In this document: positions 8,496-17,609 of the stretch, in pieces
Numbering within the stretch: position 1 is the first letter of the stretch
Layout of the letters: each line of letters opens with the position of its first letter
Origin: Bradyrhizobium iriomotense
GTDB taxonomy: Bacteria > Pseudomonadota > Alphaproteobacteria > Rhizobiales > Xanthobacteraceae
NCBI RefSeq assembly: GCF_030160715.1
Contig: NZ_BSOW01000043.1
Coordinates: 1-64,000, forward strand
Direction of reading: 5' to 3'
DNA length: 64,000 nt
The notes under the pieces: model-generated
Told to the model about the DNA's origin: nothing
The model's database searches: none
What the model saw: only the letters and a program-made list of their open reading frames with translations
Program-made: the position numbers and the translations under genes

Positions 8496-9308
8496 ATGCA
8501 GACCAAGATCAAGACCAACGAGACGCCAGGGCGAAGAGCCAGGGGTTTGGATAGGGCGTTCGACATTTTGGACTATCTGCGCGAGCGGAAATCGCCGGCG
8601 CGCCCCAACCAGATTGCGGTTGCGCTTTCAGCGCCGCGGTCCACCGTTTACGAGCTCATCGCCGCGCTTCTCGAGGCCGGCCTGCTCGAGCAGACCGATG
8701 CCGAGGGGAACGTCTTCCTGGGGCGGAAGCTCTATTTTCTCGGCCTCGCTTACGAAGCCAATTTCGATCTTACGCGGGAGTGTCGCGCTTATCTCGACAG
8801 GCTGGCCATCGAGACCCGCGAGACGGCACAGCTCTGCATGCTTGATGGCAACAAATATACGGTTGCCATGATGCGCGAGGGCGCGCGCCCTTTTCGCATC
8901 AGCTCGAATGTCGGTGAGCCCGTCCCGGTTCCGTGGACGGCCTCAGGCAGGCTCCTTGTCTCGCACATGACTGACGAGGAGATCTTGGAATTCATTCCTG
9001 CGGCGGATTTTGTGTTGCCGACCGGCGCCACGCTCAACCCAAGAACCTTCATCGCCGAGGTTCGCCAGGCCGACAAAGCCGGTTTCTTCTCCTTCGAGAC
9101 GCTCGCCGACAATTTTACGCGCTGCTTCGCCGCTCCCGTGCGCGATCATGGCGGTCGCTGTGTGGCGACGCTCTGCCTCATCGCGCCGCGAAACGATGCC
9201 CAACAGTACTTCGAGCGGTACAAGGCGACACTTCTCGATGCGGCCGCCGATCTGTCGACCAAATTGACGTCGCGCTCTCTGCCTTCCAGTCGAACGATTT
9301 CCCTTTGA
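8496..9308 (+). CDS. IclR family transcriptional regulator
   Basis: A 270-residue regulator. The N-terminal winged helix-turn-helix (RGLDRAFDILDYLRE, then QIAVALSAPRSTVYELIAAL, about residues 15-60) is followed by the IclR effector-binding domain (about 85-260). IclR proteins bind small metabolites of a catabolic pathway and control adjacent operons. It is transcribed divergently from the importer operon and is the obvious candidate regulator of it and of the amidohydrolase/RidA genes. ATG 8496 is preferred over a TTG two codons upstream. Confidence 0.9.
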   Translation: MQTKIKTNETPGRRARGLDRAFDILDYLRERKSPARPNQIAVALSAPRSTVYELIAALLEAGLLEQTDAEGNVFLGRKLYFLGLAYEANFDLTRECRAYLDRLAIETRETAQLCMLDGNKYTVAMMREGARPFRISSNVGEPVPVPWTASGRLLVSHMTDEEILEFIPAADFVLPTGATLNPRTFIAEVRQADKAGFFSFETLADNFTRCFAAPVRDHGGRCVATLCLIAPRNDAQQYFERYKATLLDAAADLSTKLTSRSLPSSRTISL

Positions 9309-9347
9309 ACGGGCACCGACGTCGACTGAACCGGCAGTCGGGAAGCC

Positions 9348-10439
<1,092 letters not shown>

Positions 10440-10445
10440 GAAAAC

Positions 10446-11294
10446 TCACTTCTCCGTCTCGACCAGGCCGCGCACGAACAGTTTCTGCATCACGACGACG
10501 ACGAACACCGGCGGCAGCATCGCGAGCACGGCGGTCGCCATCACGACCGGCCATTCGGTGAGTGCGTCGCTGGTGGTGATCATCTTGCGGATGCCGACCT
10601 GTATGGTCTGCATATCGTCGCGCGTCGTGATCAACAGCGGCCAGAGATATTGATTCCAGCCGAGGATGAAGAGGATCACGAACAGCGCCGCCATGTTGGT
10701 GCGCGACAGCGGCAGCAGCGTATCCCAGAAGAAACGCAAGGGACCGGCGCCGTCGATGCGCGAGGCTTCCAGGAGCTCGTCCGGCACCGTCATGAAGAAC
10801 TGTCGGAACAACAGCGTCGCGGTGGCCGACGCGATCAGCGGCAGCGACAGGCCGGCATAGCTGTCGAGCATGTGCAGGTCGGCGACGATCTTGTAGGTCG
10901 GATAGATGCGCACCTCGACCGGCAGCATCAGGGTGATGAAGATGATCCAGAAGATCGGCATCCGGAACGGGAAGCGGAAATAGACAATTCCATAGGCTGA
11001 GATGATCGAGATCGCGATCTTGCCGACCGCGATCAGTATCGCCATGATAAGCGAGTTGAGCATCATGTTGGCCACGGGCTCGCGGGTCGAGCCGCTCGTG
11101 CCGACGAAAATCGTCTGGTAGTAGACTTCGAAGAAATGCCCGCCCGGCAAGAGCGACATCTGACCGTTGGCGATCAGCGCGTTGTCTTGGGTCGAGGCGA
11201 CGATCGCGATGTAGACGGGGAAGGCGACGATCGCGATCCCGATCCAGAGGATGACGTGGGCGACATAGCGCCGAAAGCCCTCTTCCTCGACCAT
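10446..11294 (-). CDS. ugpE: sn-Glycerol-3-phosphate ABC transporter permease UgpE
   Basis: A 282-residue inner-membrane permease (BPD_transp_1) with six hydrophobic segments, the first near residues 10-32. The EAA loop LLEASRIDGAGPLRFFWDTLLPL contacts the ATPase. The insert STQDNALIANGQMSLLPG after the first membrane segment resembles UgpE. The start shares one base with the ugpA stop (TGATG), so the two permeases are translationally coupled. Confidence 0.87.
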   Translation of the reverse strand: MVEEEGFRRYVAHVILWIGIAIVAFPVYIAIVASTQDNALIANGQMSLLPGGHFFEVYYQTIFVGTSGSTREPVANMMLNSLIMAILIAVGKIAISIISAYGIVYFRFPFRMPIFWIIFITLMLPVEVRIYPTYKIVADLHMLDSYAGLSLPLIASATATLLFRQFFMTVPDELLEASRIDGAGPLRFFWDTLLPLSRTNMAALFVILFILGWNQYLWPLLITTRDDMQTIQVGIRKMITTSDALTEWPVVMATAVLAMLPPVFVVVVMQKLFVRGLVETEK

Positions 11295-12175
11295 CAGTAG
11301 GTCACCTTGCGTTCGACGAAGCGGAACTGGATTCCCGTCAGCACGATGACGATGACCATCAGGATGACCGATTGCGCCGCGGAGCTGCCGAGATTGCCGC
11401 CGAGCAGGCCGTCGGAATAGACCTTGTAGACCAGCGTTTCCGTCGCCTTGCCGGGGCCGCCGCGCGTCATGGTGTCGATGATGCCGAAGGTGTCGAAGAA
11501 GGCATAGACGATGTTGATGACCAGGAGGAAGAAGATGGTCGGCGACAGCAGCGGGAAGGTCACGGTCCAGAACCGCCGCATCGGGCGGGCGCCGTCGATC
11601 GCGGCGGCCTCCATCACGCTCTTCGGGATGGCCTGAAGACCGGCTAGGAAGAACAGGAAATTGTAGGAGACCTGCTTCCAGGCGGCGGCGAGGATGACCA
11701 GCGTTGCTGCCTGGTTGCCATCTAGCAGCGGATTCCAGTCGATGCCGGCGGCGCGCAGATAACGAGAGATCACGCCCAGCGAGGGATGCAGCATGAAGAT
11801 CCAGAGCACGCCGACCACGGGCGGTGCAACAGCATAGGGCCAGATCAGCAGCGTGCGATAGAGCGCGCCGCCGCGGAGCGGCTTGTCCGCCATCACCGCG
11901 AGCAGCAGCGCGAGCGATAGCGACGAGACGGCGATGGCGAAGGAGAAGAAGAACGTCCGGACGATCGCCTCGAAATAGGCCGGCTCATTGAACAGCTCCT
12001 GATAATTGTCGAACCAGACGAAGCTGGTCGACAGACCGAAGGCGTCCTGAAGCAGGAAGGACTGGATCGCGGCCTGCAGGGCAGGCCAGTAGAAAAAGAT
12101 CAGGACGATCGCGAGCTGCGGCGCAACCAGCGCGAACGGCAATAGCCTGGATTGGAAAATGGCTTGCTTTTGCAT
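11294..12175 (-). CDS. ugpA: sn-Glycerol-3-phosphate ABC transporter permease UgpA
   Basis: A 293-residue inner-membrane permease with about six hydrophobic segments beginning at residue 14. The EAA loop is EAAAIDGARPMRRFWTVTFPLL near residue 190, and TRGGPGKATETLVYKVY near 240 is typical of UgpA. It lies 48 bp downstream of ugpB; a strong hairpin occupies that gap. UgpA and UgpE form the membrane channel of the importer. Confidence 0.87.
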   Translation of the reverse strand: MQKQAIFQSRLLPFALVAPQLAIVLIFFYWPALQAAIQSFLLQDAFGLSTSFVWFDNYQELFNEPAYFEAIVRTFFFSFAIAVSSLSLALLLAVMADKPLRGGALYRTLLIWPYAVAPPVVGVLWIFMLHPSLGVISRYLRAAGIDWNPLLDGNQAATLVILAAAWKQVSYNFLFFLAGLQAIPKSVMEAAAIDGARPMRRFWTVTFPLLSPTIFFLLVINIVYAFFDTFGIIDTMTRGGPGKATETLVYKVYSDGLLGGNLGSSAAQSVILMVIVIVLTGIQFRFVERKVTY

Positions 12176-12186
12176 GATGTGAGGTG

Positions 12187-12216
12187 AGCGGCAGGCCGCG
12201 AGGTCGGCCTGCCGCT
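12187..12216 (-). promoter_or_regulatory. Intercistronic hairpin between ugpB and ugpA
   Basis: AGCGGCAGGCC at 12187-12197 and GGCCTGCCGCT at 12206-12216 form a perfect 11-pair stem with an 8-base loop. No T-run follows on the minus strand, so it is not a simple terminator. In binding-protein operons such hairpins often protect the upstream message and allow excess binding protein; that role is inferred. Confidence 0.6.
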
Positions 12217-12223
12217 CATCGCC

Positions 12224-13543
12224 TTATTTCACGGCGGTCTTTTCGAACTGCCGGAGCATCGTGTTGCCGCGTTCGACGGCGGCATCGAGCGCCTGCTTGG
12301 CGGTCTTCTTGCCGGCGAGCGCCTGCTCGATCTCTTCCGACCAGACGTCGCGGAGCTGCACCATGTTGCCGAGCCGCAGGCCGCGCGAATTCTCGGTCGG
12401 CTCCTTGTTGGTCAGCTCGATCAGCGGCGTTTCGAGATAGGGCTGATCCTTGTAGAAGCCCTCTGCCTTGGCCTTCTCATAGGCCGCCTTGGTGATCGGC
12501 AGGTAGCCGGAAGCCTTGTGGATGTAGACCTGACGATCGGTGTCCGACAGGAAGGTCAGGAATTTTGCGACACCCTTGTACTCATCGGGAGTCTTGCCGC
12601 CCATCACCCAGAGCGAAGCGCCGCCGATGATCGAGTTCTGCGGCGCGCCCTTGGCGTCGGGATAATAGGGCATCGGCACCGCAGTGAAGTTGAACTTGGC
12701 CTGCGCCTTGACGTTGCCGAAGAAGGCCGACGACGTCAGATAGATCGGGCATTCGCCGGCGGTGAAGCGGCCTTCGCCGGTGTTGGTGCGGCCGGAATAG
12801 TCGTAGGTCTTGTCTTTCTGAAGCTCGACCAGGTTTTCGAGATGCTTGACCTGGAGCGGACCGTTGAACTGAAGAACCGTGTCAAAGCCGTCGAGGCCAT
12901 TGGCCTTGGTCGAGAGCGGCACGTTGTGCCAGGCGGAGAGCTGCTCGAGATTGACCCAGGTCACCCAGGAGCCGGAGAAGCCGCAATTGGAATAGCCGGC
13001 GGCCTTCAGCTTCTTGGCATCCTCAAACACTTCCGGCCAGGTTTTGGGAATGTCGGCGATGTTCGCCTTCTTGAGCGCGTCGAGATTGATCCACATGACG
13101 GTGGACGACGAGTTGAAGGGGAAGGACAGCATCTCGCCCTTCGACGTCGAATAGTAGCCGGTGATCGCGGGCAGGTAGACCTTGGGGTCGAACTTCTCGC
13201 CGGTCTCTGCCATCAGCTTGTAGACCGGTTTGACGGCGCCGGTCGCGGCCATCATGGTCGCGGTGCCGACTTCGAACACCTGCATGATGTGCGGCGCGTT
13301 GCCGGCGCGGAAGGCCGCAATGCCGGCGTTCATCGTGTCGGGGTAGTTGCCCTTGTATGTCGGAATGACCTTGTAATCGCTCTGCGACGCATTGAAGTCG
13401 TTGGCGAGCTTGACGATGACGTCGTTGTTGGCGCCGGTCATCGCGTGCCACCACTGGATTTCAGTCACGGCCAGCGCCGGCGAGGCGGCAAAACCGAACG
13501 TGGCGGCAATGGCGGCAGCCGCAGCAAATTGTCGAAGAGCCAT
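12224..13543 (-). CDS. ugpB: sn-Glycerol-3-phosphate-binding periplasmic protein UgpB
   Basis: A 439-residue extracellular solute-binding protein, family 1. The signal peptide starts MALRQFAAAAAIAATFGFAA and is cut after ALA near residue 26. The mature protein opens TEIQWWHAMTG, the usual UgpB beginning, and has FNSSSTVMWINLDALKKA and PYYPDAKGAPQNSIIGGASLWV. The ATG at 13541-13543 is chosen over a TTG one codon upstream because it has GGGAGG seven bases upstream. First gene of ugpBAEC. Confidence 0.9.
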   Translation of the reverse strand: MALRQFAAAAAIAATFGFAASPALAVTEIQWWHAMTGANNDVIVKLANDFNASQSDYKVIPTYKGNYPDTMNAGIAAFRAGNAPHIMQVFEVGTATMMAATGAVKPVYKLMAETGEKFDPKVYLPAITGYYSTSKGEMLSFPFNSSSTVMWINLDALKKANIADIPKTWPEVFEDAKKLKAAGYSNCGFSGSWVTWVNLEQLSAWHNVPLSTKANGLDGFDTVLQFNGPLQVKHLENLVELQKDKTYDYSGRTNTGEGRFTAGECPIYLTSSAFFGNVKAQAKFNFTAVPMPYYPDAKGAPQNSIIGGASLWVMGGKTPDEYKGVAKFLTFLSDTDRQVYIHKASGYLPITKAAYEKAKAEGFYKDQPYLETPLIELTNKEPTENSRGLRLGNMVQLRDVWSEEIEQALAGKKTAKQALDAAVERGNTMLRQFEKTAVK

Positions 13544-13593
13544 CAAGAAACCTCCCTTGGGCCGTCATCAAAGAGCGCTTGCGCTAGCAGCGC

Positions 13594-13614
13594 CATGTGA
13601 CGTTCACATGACTG
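13594..13614 (-). promoter_or_regulatory. Palindrome / Pho-box-like site upstream of ugpB
   Basis: CATGTGACGTTCACATG at 13594-13610 is a palindrome with perfect 7-base arms and a 3-base centre. On the minus strand CAGTCAT and ACGTCAC lie 11 bases apart (13597-13614), which resembles the PhoB direct repeat CTGTCAT-N4-CTGTCAC with 6/7 and 5/7 matches. Ugp genes are phosphate-starvation genes in many bacteria, so a PhoB site is plausible; a different regulator binding the palindrome is equally possible. Confidence 0.4.
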
Positions 13615-13775
13615 TGTAAGCGGCTGAAACGAAAGCGGCAAGCGGGGCAAAAGGGAAGCTGTCAAATAGGCGAAGACGCCTGCGCAAGGCCCCCGTTCGC
13701 TGCGCACTATCGTGCCCGCGCCGCAGTGCGGCATCGGTTGATGCAAGGCTGACGAGCAGGCCGCAGGTTCGAAAA

Positions 13776-13940
13776 CCTCTCCCGCTTGCGGGAGAGGCAA
13801 AGGCCGCCGCGGCCGACCTCTTGAGAGACGCCGAGGCGAAGCCTCGGCTACGGCGTAGCGCCGGGTGAGGGCTCTATCCTCGTTGGGAGTCTCTCTGCGG
13901 AGCTACCCTCTCCCCAACCCTCCCCCGCAAGCGGGGGAGG
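13776..13940. repeat. Repeat bounded by two GC-rich palindromes
   Basis: The 437-bp gap between ugpB and the CoA-transferase gene contains no convincing gene. Its downstream part starts with the palindrome CCTCTCCCGCTTGCGGGAGAGG-type dyad (13776-13797) and ends with a second, diverged dyad of C5GC-AA-GCG5 type (13919-13940). A short related remnant with TTCCGCTTGCGGGAGAGG appears near 47970. This resembles a dispersed non-coding repeat. The upstream part holds the ugpB promoter region. Confidence 0.5.
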
Positions 13941-13981
13941 GAGCGCACCTGCGTTGCCGCTCGATTTGTTCTGATCGGTCC

Positions 13982-15187
13982 CTAGCGCTTGCGCTCGGGA
14001 CCGCAGACCACGCCGGTCTCGACCATCGCCTCGATCTCGGCCCTGGAATATCCGAACTCGCCGAGCACTTCAGTGGCGTGCTGGCTGAATTTCGGCGGCA
14101 CGCGGCGCAGGCTCGGCTTGCTGCGATCGAGCCGGATCGGCGAGGCGACGCCCTTGTACCAGTCCTTCTCGATAATATCGCCGCGGTAGACCGTGTGCGG
14201 ATTGTTCAACGCCTGGTCGATCTTTTGCACGGGACCCGCCGGCAGACCTGCCGCGAGCAGGCGGTCGCACAGCGGCTCGGCCTCGTGCTTGCTGAACACC
14301 GCGGCAAGTTCGGCGCGCAGCGCCTCGCGATTGGCGATGCGGTCCTTGTTGCGGGCAAAGCGCGGGTCGGTGCCGAGCTCGGGCTTGCCGATCTCCTTGG
14401 CCAGCTTGCGGAACGTGCCGTCATTGCCGACGCCGATGAAGATGTCGTCGGTCCGGGTCGGGAAGATCGCGTAGGGCACGAGGTTGGGATGCTCGTTGCC
14501 GGTCAGGCCAGGCGGCTTGCCGTGCATGAAATAGTTCGCGGTGTGCGGATGCATGATGGCAAGGCCGGTCTCGTAGAGCGTGGTCTCGAGGAATTGCCCC
14601 CGACCCGAGCGTTGCCGCTCCGACAGCGCCATCAAAATGCCGATCGCCGCATAAAGCCCGGTGGTGATGTCGACCAGCGGCACGCCGATCCGCATCGGCC
14701 CGCTCTCGCGCGAACCCGTCGCCGCGATCATGCCGGTCATCGCCTGGATGATCGCGTCATAGCCGGGATTGCCGCCGCGCGGACCATCGGCGCCGAAGCC
14801 GCAGATCCGGCAATGCACGAGGCGCGGGAATTTCTCGCGCAGCACCGCGTTGCCGATGCCCCATTTCTCCAGCGTGCCGGGCTTGAAATTCTCGATCAGG
14901 ACGTCGGCCGTCTCCAGCATTTTGAGCAGCACGAGGCGGCCGCCCTCGGAGGCGAGGTCGAGGCCGATCGAGCGTTTGTTGCGGTTGATGCCGACGAAGT
15001 AGGCGGCGTCCTCCTCATGGAACGGAGGTCCCCATTCGCGCACCTCATCGCCCGCGGGCGGCTCGACCTTGATCACGTCGGCGCCGTGGTCGGCGAGAAT
15101 CTGGGTGCAATAGGGGCCGCCGAGCACGCGCGTGAGATCGATGACGCGCAGTCCGCTCATTGCGCCGAGTGCGGCTTCGGAAGTCAT
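13982..15187 (-). CDS. CaiB/BaiF family CoA-transferase (class III)
   Basis: A 401-residue class III CoA-transferase, an enzyme that moves CoA between organic acids through an aspartyl-CoA intermediate. The N-terminal LRVIDLTRVLGGPYCTQILADHGADVIKVE block, the INRNKRSIGLDL loop and the catalytic Asp in VPLVDITTGLYAA near residue 170 are all present. A second possible start is ATG nine codons downstream (MSGLRVIDL). No acyl-CoA dehydrogenase or ligase gene lies beside it, so the acid substrate is not suggested by context. Confidence 0.88.
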   Translation of the reverse strand: MTSEAALGAMSGLRVIDLTRVLGGPYCTQILADHGADVIKVEPPAGDEVREWGPPFHEEDAAYFVGINRNKRSIGLDLASEGGRLVLLKMLETADVLIENFKPGTLEKWGIGNAVLREKFPRLVHCRICGFGADGPRGGNPGYDAIIQAMTGMIAATGSRESGPMRIGVPLVDITTGLYAAIGILMALSERQRSGRGQFLETTLYETGLAIMHPHTANYFMHGKPPGLTGNEHPNLVPYAIFPTRTDDIFIGVGNDGTFRKLAKEIGKPELGTDPRFARNKDRIANREALRAELAAVFSKHEAEPLCDRLLAAGLPAGPVQKIDQALNNPHTVYRGDIIEKDWYKGVASPIRLDRSKPSLRRVPPKFSQHATEVLGEFGYSRAEIEAMVETGVVCGPERKR

Positions 15188-15371
15188 GACGGCAACCTTC
15201 GTTTCGGCTCGTTGATCTCTGTTCGATCACAGGCCTAGCGAGGTTCGCGTGAGCCGGCAATGGCTCCCGGGGTAGGGCTGCATGCACTGCCGCTCCCAAT
15301 CCCGCGGCGTGGCATATCAAGGCGGTGAGTGGCTGGCTCGAGGGGGATCCCGGGCCAGCCGGCCTTTGGCG

Positions 15372-15797
15372 TCACGCAACCTTCAGGCGGACGTCGACGT
15401 TGCCACGGGTCGCATTGGAATACGGGCAAACCTGATGGGCCTTTTCGACCAGCGCCTCGGCCTCCGCGCGGGGAACGCCGGGCACCGAAACCAGAAGATC
15501 GATGTCGAGGCCGAAGCCGCCTTCCGAGCGCGGGCCGATGCCGACCGTCGAGGTCACCGAGGTGTCGGCGGGAACCTTCGGCCCGCCCTGGGAGGCCACG
15601 AACTTCATCGCGCCGATGAAGCAGGCGGCATAGCCGGCCGCAAACAGCTGCTCGGGGTTGTTGCCCGCCCCGCCTCCGCCGCCGAGCTCCTTCGGGGTGG
15701 TGAGCTTCACGTCCAGCGCGCCGTCGAGGGTCGCAGCGTGGCCGTCGCGGCCGCCGGTGGCCTTGGCGCTGGTCTTGTAGAGGACATTCACGGACAT
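15372..15797 (-). CDS. ohr: Organic hydroperoxide resistance protein Ohr
   Basis: A 141-residue OsmC/Ohr-family peroxidase that reduces organic hydroperoxides with thiols. The two redox cysteines are present: Cys59 in AGYAACFIGA and Cys124 in QVCPYSNATRG. Start ATG at 15795-15797 gives the standard MSVNVLYKTSA N-terminus; upstream in-frame sequence to 15956 overlaps the operator region and is not likely coding. It is divergent from the MarR-family gene ohrR, the classical arrangement. Confidence 0.95.
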   Translation of the reverse strand: MSVNVLYKTSAKATGGRDGHAATLDGALDVKLTTPKELGGGGGAGNNPEQLFAAGYAACFIGAMKFVASQGGPKVPADTSVTSTVGIGPRSEGGFGLDIDLLVSVPGVPRAEAEALVEKAHQVCPYSNATRGNVDVRLKVA

Positions 15798-15850
15798 CTT
15801 GGGTCTCCCTGGTTTCCGGTTGGGGTGCGTCGTATATTGCAGACAATTAG

Positions 15851-15906
15851 ATTGCGCGCAATATAAATTGCGCGGCCTCACATTTAATTGTTCGCAATTG
15901 AATGTG
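15851..15906. promoter_or_regulatory. Candidate OhrR operators between ohr and ohrR
   Basis: Two dyads lie in the divergent gap: ATTGCGCGCAAT at 15851-15862, and CACATTTAATTG (15879-15890) with CAATTGAATGTG (15895-15906), which match at 11 of 12 positions. OhrR proteins bind AT-rich inverted repeats containing TACAATT/AATTGTA-like cores in the ohr promoter, so one or both are the expected operators. Confidence 0.6.
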
Positions 15907-15954
15907 CCGGCGCTCCGCCCCAGAATGTCGAAGCGATTCTCGTGAGGTCTTTCC

Positions 15955-16416
15955 ATGGCTCGGAAACAACTGGCCGCCGACCAGCCGCTGCGGCTCGATA
16001 ACCAGATCTGCTTTGCGGTCTATTCCGCCGCGCACGCCTTCAACCGCGTCTACAAGCCGCTGCTCGACCGGCTCGGCCTGACCTATCCGCAATATCTGGT
16101 GATGCTGGTGCTGTGGGAGCGCGACGGCGTGCCGCTCAAGGATATCGGCGAGAGGCTGTTTCTGGACTCGGGCACGCTCACGCCGCTGCTCAAGCGCCTG
16201 GAGGCCGCACAGCTCGTCAAGCGCACGCGCTCGACCGAGGACGAGCGCCAGGTGCTGATCGCGCTGACGCCGCAGGGGCAGGCGCTGAAGGACAAGGCAC
16301 GCAGCGTGCCGCAGTCGATCCTGGCCGCGTCCGACTGCACGGTGCCGGAGCTGGTCGCAATGAAAAACGAGATCGTCGCGCTGCGCGACAGGCTGAATGC
16401 GGTGATTGGGGAGTAG
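15955..16416 (+). CDS. ohrR: MarR family peroxide sensor OhrR
   Basis: A 153-residue winged-helix repressor. The N-terminal reactive cysteine characteristic of OhrR is Cys19 in NQICFAVYSAAHAFNRVY. The DNA-binding domain includes TYPQYLVMLVLWERDGVPLKDIGERLFLDSGTLTPLLKRLE, and the wing has TRSTEDERQVLIALT. Oxidation of the cysteine by organic peroxide releases the repressor from the ohr promoter. The start lies 48 bp beyond the palindrome at 15879-15906. Confidence 0.93.
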   Translation: MARKQLAADQPLRLDNQICFAVYSAAHAFNRVYKPLLDRLGLTYPQYLVMLVLWERDGVPLKDIGERLFLDSGTLTPLLKRLEAAQLVKRTRSTEDERQVLIALTPQGQALKDKARSVPQSILAASDCTVPELVAMKNEIVALRDRLNAVIGE

Positions 16417-16466
16417 GGGGCTGGCGGCCCCAGGCTACACACTCAGCCTTCGCTCTCTGTTATGGG

Positions 16467-16703
16467 TCAGAGGCGCTTCTTCGCGAAAGCACGGCCGGAA
16501 GCCGACTTCAGGTACCTTTCAAATGCGATCGCCTGAGCTGCATCGCTGAAGGCGACGTAGGTCTTAATGCGCCAGGGGCCGTACTTTGATGTGTGCGGAA
16601 CTTCCCCAGCATTGTGCTTCGCTAATCGGGCGCGCAGATCGTCGGTAATGCCGATGTAAAAATGCTCGGCGTCAAGGCTTTCAAGAATGTAGACGTACTT
16701 CAT
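16467..16703 (-). CDS. GIY-YIG domain protein
   Basis: A 78-residue single-domain GIY-YIG protein (YhbQ/UPF0213-like). The motif is present as YVYILES...FYIGITDDLRARLAKHN, with a conserved Arg in the following helix and the FERYLKSASGRAFAKK tail. GIY-YIG domains can be nucleases; for these small stand-alone proteins the role is largely unknown. Convergent with ohrR, 50 bp away. Confidence 0.87.
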   Translation of the reverse strand: MKYVYILESLDAEHFYIGITDDLRARLAKHNAGEVPHTSKYGPWRIKTYVAFSDAAQAIAFERYLKSASGRAFAKKRL

Positions 16704-16796
16704 ATGGCGTTCCCCAGACCTTCAGATCTGGGACCATGGTATCTCAGGCAAAGTTTTTGCCGAGGCCCGGCTTCGCCCTTCGGGCTACGCCGCGGC

Positions 16797-16868
16797 AGCC
16801 TTCGCTAGCTTCGCTACGATAGAGCGGAGCTGGCTTGCCGAGCCGAAGCTCGCGAAGCGAGCGAAGGC
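16797..16868. repeat. Inverted repeat downstream of tRNA-Ala
   Basis: CAGCCTTCGCTAGCTTCGCT-type sequence from 16797 is answered by AGCGAGCGAAGGCTG up to 16870, giving a long imperfect hairpin immediately 3' of the tRNA gene. Similar GCTTCGC-rich palindromes are dispersed in rhizobial genomes. It may also serve as the transcript end of the tRNA. Confidence 0.4.
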
Positions 16869-16944
<76 letters not shown>

Positions 16945-17010
16945 TTAACCATCCGACGCGTCTTGGGCGGCGCGTCGGGAAAGACCCAGAACCACAGTTC
17001 TGGAATTATC

Positions 17011-17418
17011 TCAAGTCTCTTCATCGCCTCCGACATCACCAATGATGTCGGTCACGTCCTCATCGCCCTCTTCGTCGTCGGCGATGAAGGTCGAATCATC
17101 GTCATCGTCGTCCTCGATGGTCTCGTCGACTTCGATGTCGTCCTCGGATTCCGGTACGGCCGCCTTGACCTTGCCGGTGTTCTCCTCGGCATCGGCCTCC
17201 TCGAGGGAGACCATCTCTTCGGCCTCGGCCGGCGCCGGCGTGGTGTCCTGCGCCATGCTGCGCGCTTCGGCGCCGCGGGTCGGGCGCGCCGGCGCCACCG
17301 GCGCAATCGGCACCACCTCGCCAGTATAGGGCGAGATCACCGGATTCTTGTTGAGGTCATAGAACTTTTTGCCCGTGGTCGGGCAAATGCGTTTGGTTCC
17401 GAGTTCGGACTTGGCCAC
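17011..17418 (-). CDS. FYDLN-acid domain protein (TIGR02300 family)
   Basis: A 135-residue alphaproteobacterial protein of unknown function. The N-terminal core has ELGTKRICPTTGKKFYDLNK and a following PVISPYTGE, the signature of PF09538. The C-terminal half is very acidic, with a run of Asp/Glu (ETIEDDDDDD) that looks disordered. The GTG at 17416-17418 gives the usual short 'VAKSELG' start; an ATG 13 codons upstream (17457) is in frame but adds residues not typical of the family. It precedes aroA divergently. Confidence 0.85.
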   Translation of the reverse strand: MAKSELGTKRICPTTGKKFYDLNKNPVISPYTGEVVPIAPVAPARPTRGAEARSMAQDTTPAPAEAEEMVSLEEADAEENTGKVKAAVPESEDDIEVDETIEDDDDDDSTFIADDEEGDEDVTDIIGDVGGDEET

Positions 17419-17609
17419 GGCAGGAATCCTGGGAATGTCTGAAAAGCGGTGCTTCACTTGGCTAGTTGGCGGCCCGCTGTCAATAGCGCATTGCGGAAGA
17501 AAGACATGCCCGTGACGGCGGGCTGACCATGTGTTACCTGCGCCCGCGAGCCCCCAGGGACACTACAAGGACACTCAAAGGCCATCCGCGGGCATTCAAG
17601 GACACAATC

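Noticed and set aside
13601..13981. Possible small genes in the ugpB-CoA-transferase gap
   Set aside because: Short frames only cover palindromic repeat sequence, with no start signals or family resemblance.
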